A program made the translations under genes and the position numbers. A stretch of DNA of 9,872 bases from MKRK01 sp001896915 (GTDB taxonomy: Bacteria > Bacillota > Clostridia > Oscillospirales > Acutalibacteraceae), in the NCBI GenBank assembly GCA_937973935.1, contig CALJJF010000270.1, forward strand, positions 1 through 9,872. The letters are read 5' to 3'. Below, piece after piece: positions 5,758 to 9,872 of the stretch. A model generated the notes under the pieces. The model saw only the letters and a program-made list of their open reading frames with translations, was not told the DNA's origin and did no database searches. Position 1 is the stretch's first letter, and each line of letters begins with the position of its first letter.

Positions 5758-6672
5758 TTATCTCCCTATATTCATGATTGCGTATTTGATTGCGTTGATA
5801 TGCTCGGGTGTGGTGCCGCAGCAACCGCCCACAATGCCGGCACCTGCTCTGATCACATCGGGTGTCAGCGCCGCCATCTCCTCCGGCGTTTGGGGGAAAA
5901 CAACCTTACCGTCCTCATTCACGGGAAGCCCCGCATTGGCATGCACCAAAATCGGAACTTCGGGAAAGGCCTTCCGCATCTCTGCTACGATGTCCTTCAT
6001 CCGTTCCATCCCGTTTCCGCAGTTGGTTCCTATCATATCCGCACCTGCTTGCACTGCCGCAGCGGCTGCAGCAGTAGGAGATACCCCCATCATGGTACGA
6101 TAATCACCCCGGACGGTTCTGTCAAAGGTAAATGTGCAGATGATTTCCAGGTCTGTATTTTCTTTGGCTGCCTGAATAGCGATCACAGCTTCTTCGATAT
6201 CGCTCATGGTTTCAATGCATACTGCGTCAGCGCCACCTGCTTGCAACGCTACTGCCTGGGTTTTGAACGCCTCATACAATTCTTCTTCCGTTATCTCTTC
6301 CATGAGCAGCATTTTTCCGGTAGGACCTACAGAGCCGATCACCCAGCGATCGTCACCCGCCGCTTGACGGGATGCCCGGGCCGCCCATTCATTAATCTCT
6401 GCTGCCCGGTCAGACAACCCATAATGCTCCAGCTTGATGGCAGTGGCGCCAAAGCTGTTGGTTTCCACCATATCTGCTCCTGCATCCAGATAATCCTTTG
6501 CGATTTCCGTGACGATATCAAAATGTGAAACACTCCACTCATCGGGGCATTCCGCCGTTGTCAGTCCTTTGTTTTGCAGCATGGTTCCCCACGCACCGTC
6601 CGATACCAAGATCCGACCGCTTTTTACAGCGTCCGTTATTTTTCCTCTGATCATTTGACACCTAACCTTCAT
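5758..6672 (-). CDS. Homocysteine S-methyltransferase family protein (stand-alone)
   Basis: A 304-residue cytosolic TIM-barrel protein of the zinc-dependent homocysteine S-methyltransferase family, which makes methionine by methylating homocysteine. Visible signatures are SDGAWGTMLQ (24-33), ETNSFGA (70-76), and the zinc-binding cysteines in GTNCGNG (Cys218) and GGCCGTTPEH (Cys284, Cys285); all three ligands are present. It equals the N-terminal module of MetH but lacks the folate, B12-binding and reactivation domains. The methyl donor could be S-methylmethionine, S-adenosylmethionine, betaine or a separate corrinoid protein. A run of six Ala at 201-206 follows a Pro-Thr. Start choice is uncertain: ATG at 6672 has GGGGA 5 bases upstream, but ATG at 6654 (residue 7) has AGGTG nearby and would fit the family N-terminus well. 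First gene of the operon. Confidence 0.88.
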   Translation of the reverse strand: MKVRCQMIRGKITDAVKSGRILVSDGAWGTMLQNKGLTTAECPDEWSVSHFDIVTEIAKDYLDAGADMVETNSFGATAIKLEHYGLSDRAAEINEWAARASRQAAGDDRWVIGSVGPTGKMLLMEEITEEELYEAFKTQAVALQAGGADAVCIETMSDIEEAVIAIQAAKENTDLEIICTFTFDRTVRGDYRTMMGVSPTAAAAAAVQAGADMIGTNCGNGMERMKDIVAEMRKAFPEVPILVHANAGLPVNEDGKVVFPQTPEEMAALTPDVIRAGAGIVGGCCGTTPEHINAIKYAIMNIGR

Positions 6673-6734
6673 TAGCTTCCCCGATGAAATACATGTTATG
6701 AACTTCTTCGGTTATTTTTCATTTTATCTTACAT

Positions 6735-6764
6735 ATTATAATCCCATCTGTCGAAAGAATGCAA
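6735..6764 (-). promoter_or_regulatory. Promoter of the methyltransferase operon
   Basis: On the minus strand a perfect TATAAT (6735-6740) has TTGCAT (6759-6764) 18 bases upstream, which matches consensus in the three leading bases only. A start near 6728 gives a 55-base leader, too short for a SAM or B12 riboswitch. It lies directly downstream of the terminator of the preceding gene, consistent with an independent transcription unit. Confidence 0.55.
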
Positions 6765-6787
6765 GCATTTGTTTCTATCAGAAACCA

Positions 6788-6823
6788 GAAAACCGGACAA
6801 GCGGTTCGGCTTGTCCGGTTTTC
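6788..6823 (-). terminator. Intrinsic terminator of the giant repeat-protein gene
   Basis: A perfect 15-bp stem (6788-6802 with 6809-6823) with a 6-base loop; the core ACCGGACAAGC/GCTTGTCCGGT is G+C-rich and flanked by A and T runs. It begins one base after the stop codon at 6825. The minus-strand tract after the stem is TTTTCTGGTTT, a little imperfect. The symmetry would also allow plus-strand termination. Confidence 0.85.
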
Positions 6824-6824
6824 A

Positions 6825-9800
6825 TCAATCAATTGCGCCACGGTTTTCGATTCGCAGTCCCCAGGGTGGGGAGTAGTTCGGAATTGGTTCAATATAGACA
6901 TTGACCGAAAAGTTTTGCAACGCATCGTTCATGGCGGTCACCATTTTCCACTGCCCTGCAATCAGCCTGCCATTCACCGTCACATCATTGGGCGACGGAT
7001 TGTTGTCTGCCACAATGGAAGCACGATAGCCTGTGGGTACCTTCACATCAAGGACATAGTAACCGGGCGGTAAAATGTCAACCCCGTATGTGATACCCGG
7101 GTCACTAAACACGGTGGTGTTGCCGAAAATGATATTATTTCCTTCGTTGTCCTGCCCCACGGATTTCAGGGTTGCACTGACCGGCAGTGTTTCCTCCGCC
7201 CCGTTTTGGAAATTAAAATTGATGTTAAAGGTTTTACTCTTGAACACCGTCTGAAGCTGAATGATATAATCGTTATAATACCGCACATCTTCGGCATATA
7301 CCCGATATCGAATCAGCTTTCCGTCAGAAAAATCTGCTGCCAGATTATCTCCTGTCACCTGTTCCCATTGACCGGGCATGTATTCCCGATACAGAGTAGC
7401 ACCCTCTGGCAGCAAGAAAACCGGCTTGAAATTATAATAAAAGACATCCGTTTTATATTTAAAAACCATATTGAAGGTTCTGTGGGTGAAGGATGCATTT
7501 TCCTCGGCGGTGATATTGTCACCCAAATAGGAATAGTCAATGTTTGTGCCATCCCAGGCAAGCGTTGTCGCTCCGCTGGTAATCTCAAAAATATCAGGAA
7601 CGTAAGGAATGGTCAGACCGGTGGCATAACTCAGCTTCCTACCTATGGCCTTGAAGAAGTAAAAGGACGGATACTGTACCGTTTCAGTCCAAGCCATACC
7701 GGCATATTCGTTGTAGCTGTCATCGGTTACAACGGGGCTTAGGGTAACCGACGGTCTGGCGTAATAGGTTCTCAGTTCATAAGCACCGCTGGGAACATTC
7801 ACAGCCGCATCAATGCTGATACGCAAATAATTTCCCACGATATTCTGTTTATTAATGATAAACCCGTAATTTGCGTATTCGGAAGCAGGTATTAAAATAT
7901 TGTTTCTGTACAGCTCATAACGATAATAATTGTTGTCCAGAATATTGTGCAGCTGATTGGCGCTGGTTCTGCCCCGTGTCACATCATATTTTACCAAATA
8001 ATAACCGGACTGGTTTTTATTCATGGCAAAAATCTGATTCATAATTTCAGGATCGGTCACTTGTGCACCGAAATAAGTTGTGCTGTTAAAGTCAACCTCA
8101 ATGGCCGCCGGAGCGATATCGGGGGCACGTGTGTCACAGCGTATGGTCCAGTTTTTCACAACCCCGCTTTCCGAGGTAATGGTAAACCCGAAAAGATAGA
8201 CCCTGGACCCGTCCGCATTGGTGTTAACGCTGATCAGGCGCTGAGGGCTCATTACCGCATTCCGTGATATGGTGGGTTTTGCATTGAACATACCGTTTGC
8301 GGTACCAACCTTTGAAATATCCGGTGCATTTCCATAATAAACTGCACCTGCGATCACTTGGGAATTGGTCGTGTCCACTGTGCAGGCAACCGTCGTACCC
8401 GAAATTAACAATAAATTCGGGTTTGACTGCACCTCCGCTTCGGTATTACCCTCTCTCATGAAGTTTACATAATACATTCCGTAAACCGTGTTGATGACGA
8501 TTCGATAGCTGCCAGAGGGTAAATTGGAATGAAGACGGATATTGATACTCAGTGTACCGAGATAGGTGATATAATCATTGCTGATGATTTTATAATTATA
8601 GCTGTCCAGACCGTATAAGGACGGCGGCGCGACCTTATAATATGTTGTATTGTTTGTCTTGAAATCCGTTGAGCTGACGCCCGGAGTAACCGTTGTGCCT
8701 GTACCGGTCTGAAGGGAAACATCGTTAATCATATTTTTGCCCGGCAAAAGACCGATTGTGTTAAAATTCAAAATCAGTGTATCATTATGGACGCAGGTCA
8801 CGTTACCGGTCATGGTATAATTATAATCATCGGCTTTGGTAAACCCATGGGTGTCCGTGGCGCCGCTGGAATTGGCCAGATTAATTCCCTCTCTGATTTG
8901 CCACAGCGTGAGAGCAGACCGCTCCGTAACGGTATTGATCTCAATGGTCCAGTTTTTCGTGTTGCCGTCTTCTGCCATGACGGTCAGTGTAAAGCTTCGC
9001 TTGCCCGTCTGGCTGAAATCGATGCCGGAAGATAAATCAATCTGAACATTGCCGTCAAAGGCTGCCTTGTCGGACAATACCGTGTTGAGTGTATACATGT
9101 CCGGCGTATAAACACCGGGGGTAAAATTATCCTTGACCACATAAAACTTCACGGTGCTGGTCGTCTGGTCGATTTCACCGTGTCGCAGCAGGGTGGGGCT
9201 TCCTCCGCCATTTGTCAGCTGCAATGCCAAAATGTCATTGCCGGTATTGAGCTTGATTTGGCGGAAATTCCGCATGGCATCCACAACGCTGAGGGGATTC
9301 GTGCCAATGACAGTGGTCCGCCAGTCAGTATAGCCGGATCCGCTGAGTAAAACCGGGTCACAGTTTTGCAGAATCACATTGGAGGAGGGATAAAAGCCTC
9401 CTTTTTTACCGGCATAGGTAGACAGGGCATAAATACCGTTGGAATAGGGAGTATAAACACCGCCGCTTTCTGTGTTTCTTGTGCTGCGGTCCGGTGTTAT
9501 GTAAACAAACCAGTTGTTGTTCTCCGGCAAGTCCTCGCCCACACGCCAGAAAAAGCTGGCTGCATCGTTGCTCGTATTTTTATAATAAATACTTCCACTG
9601 TCATCCGTCGGTCCGTCAATCCGGTAAACCAAGCGGGATTTGAAAAAGGTATCGCTGGTTTCATAGGCCGGGGCAGTATTGACTACGGTGGATAAATCCA
9701 CCAAGGTTCCGCTTCCGAACACGGTTCCCGCCCCTTGGGCAACCATGGCGCCGGTGAATTTCACGCCCGATGCATTGATGATTCTTTCGTATCTGCGAAC

Positions 9801-9872
9801 GCCCGAAGAATCCTGTATCAGTGCCAAATTTCCTAAGATGCCGCCCATGGCTTGGGGAGCTTGTCCTCCGTC
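6825..9872 (-). CDS. C-terminal part of a giant beta-sandwich repeat protein, probably secreted or surface-associated
   Basis: 1015 residues are visible and the frame stays open to the window edge; the Met at 9848 has no ribosome site and is not the start. The sequence is rich in Asn, Thr, Ser, Tyr and Gly with four Cys, as in extracellular proteins. Three related segment ends are seen: FTLTVMAEDGNTKNWTIEI (around 8940-8995), GFTITSESGVVKNWTIRC (around 8136-8189) and YRVYAEDVRYYNDYIIQL (around 7254-7307), resembling cadherin-like beta-sandwich modules. A second element recurs too: LPSGSYRIVI (near 8500) and VPSGAYELRT (near 7780). The last 140 residues contain LPPGYYVLDVKVPTGYRASI, like a Cna-B or prealbumin-type fold. 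No LPXTG, membrane anchor or S-layer motif is at the C-terminus (ends RGAID), so anchoring, if any, must be N-terminal. Function unknown; adhesion or cell-surface structure are guesses. Confidence 0.8.
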   Translation of the reverse strand, partial: DGGQAPQAMGGILGNLALIQDSSGVRRYERIINASGVKFTGAMVAQGAGTVFGSGTLVDLSTVVNTAPAYETSDTFFKSRLVYRIDGPTDDSGSIYYKNTSNDAASFFWRVGEDLPENNNWFVYITPDRSTRNTESGGVYTPYSNGIYALSTYAGKKGGFYPSSNVILQNCDPVLLSGSGYTDWRTTVIGTNPLSVVDAMRNFRQIKLNTGNDILALQLTNGGGSPTLLRHGEIDQTTSTVKFYVVKDNFTPGVYTPDMYTLNTVLSDKAAFDGNVQIDLSSGIDFSQTGKRSFTLTVMAEDGNTKNWTIEINTVTERSALTLWQIREGINLANSSGATDTHGFTKADDYNYTMTGNVTCVHNDTLILNFNTIGLLPGKNMINDVSLQTGTGTTVTPGVSSTDFKTNNTTYYKVAPPSLYGLDSYNYKIISNDYITYLGTLSINIRLHSNLPSGSYRIVINTVYGMYYVNFMREGNTEAEVQSNPNLLLISGTTVACTVDTTNSQVIAGAVYYGNAPDISKVGTANGMFNAKPTISRNAVMSPQRLISVNTNADGSRVYLFGFTITSESGVVKNWTIRCDTRAPDIAPAAIEVDFNSTTYFGAQVTDPEIMNQIFAMNKNQSGYYLVKYDVTRGRTSANQLHNILDNNYYRYELYRNNILIPASEYANYGFIINKQNIVGNYLRISIDAAVNVPSGAYELRTYYARPSVTLSPVVTDDSYNEYAGMAWTETVQYPSFYFFKAIGRKLSYATGLTIPYVPDIFEITSGATTLAWDGTNIDYSYLGDNITAEENASFTHRTFNMVFKYKTDVFYYNFKPVFLLPEGATLYREYMPGQWEQVTGDNLAADFSDGKLIRYRVYAEDVRYYNDYIIQLQTVFKSKTFNINFNFQNGAEETLPVSATLKSVGQDNEGNNIIFGNTTVFSDPGITYGVDILPPGYYVLDVKVPTGYRASIVADNNPSPNDVTVNGRLIAGQWKMVTAMNDALQNFSVNVYIEPIPNYSPPWGLRIENRGAID

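Noticed and set aside
5800..6528. Long plus-strand open frame (242 codons) antisense to the methyltransferase
   Set aside because: It mirrors a gene with clear zinc ligands and family motifs on the other strand. Its own product is Cys- and His-rich without any recognisable domain, as expected of a shadow frame.
6825..6900. Cell-wall sorting signal or S-layer anchor at the C-terminus of the giant protein
   Set aside because: No LPXTG-like motif, hydrophobic span, basic tail or SLH-like sequence is present before the stop.
9846..9848. ATG at 9848 as the start of the giant protein
   Set aside because: The frame is open upstream to the window edge and there is no ribosome site or promoter. The first visible residues have no signal peptide, so the true N-terminus is outside the window.

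Overview
The window looks like a chromosomal segment of a low-to-moderate G+C Gram-positive anaerobe, most likely class Clostridia (Bacillota). The basis is indirect: strong AGGAG-type ribosome sites, sigma-A-like promoters, perfect intrinsic terminators, a small acidic protein of the kind often seen in Lachnospiraceae, and paralogue types (DUF2156, Eis-like GNAT, multi-spanning GGDEF protein) that are common there. No rRNA, tRNA, phage, IS or CRISPR sequence is visible. Species cannot be named from this window.

Layout from left to right. (1) 1-2009, minus strand: a glycoside hydrolase family 94 (GH94) disaccharide phosphorylase, with its C-terminus cut off by the window edge and a good promoter at 2098-2126. 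(2) 2191-2451, plus strand: a small 86-residue protein of unknown function, transcribed divergently from the phosphorylase. (3) 2458-3594, minus strand: a membrane-bound diguanylate cyclase (seven predicted membrane spans plus an intact GGDEF domain), convergent with the small gene and only 6 bases from it. (4) 3595-3973: about 380 bases without a gene. This is the leader and promoter region of the cyclase, with a consensus promoter, an AT-rich direct-repeat cluster just upstream of it, and a T-box-like decamer in the leader. (5) 4003-6672, minus strand: a tight three-gene operon of a stand-alone homocysteine S-methyltransferase-family protein, a DUF2156 protein (C-terminal domain of lysylphosphatidylglycerol synthase type) and an Eis-like GNAT acetyltransferase. 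It has a promoter at 6735-6764 and ends in a perfect hairpin at 3974-4009. (6) 6825-9872, minus strand: the C-terminal 1015 residues of a very large, probably extracellular beta-sandwich repeat protein. Its N-terminus lies outside the window, and it has its own terminator at 6788-6823.

The units look functionally independent: beta-glucoside phosphorolysis, c-di-GMP signalling, a small amino-acid or acyl-transfer operon, and a surface or secreted protein. The parts most worth a second look are the cyclase control region, the cyclase terminator that lies inside the convergent small gene, and the repeat architecture of the giant protein. No clear previously undescribed system (defence, toxin, RNA element) could be demonstrated. 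The giant protein and the cyclase leader are the best candidates for something uncharacterised.
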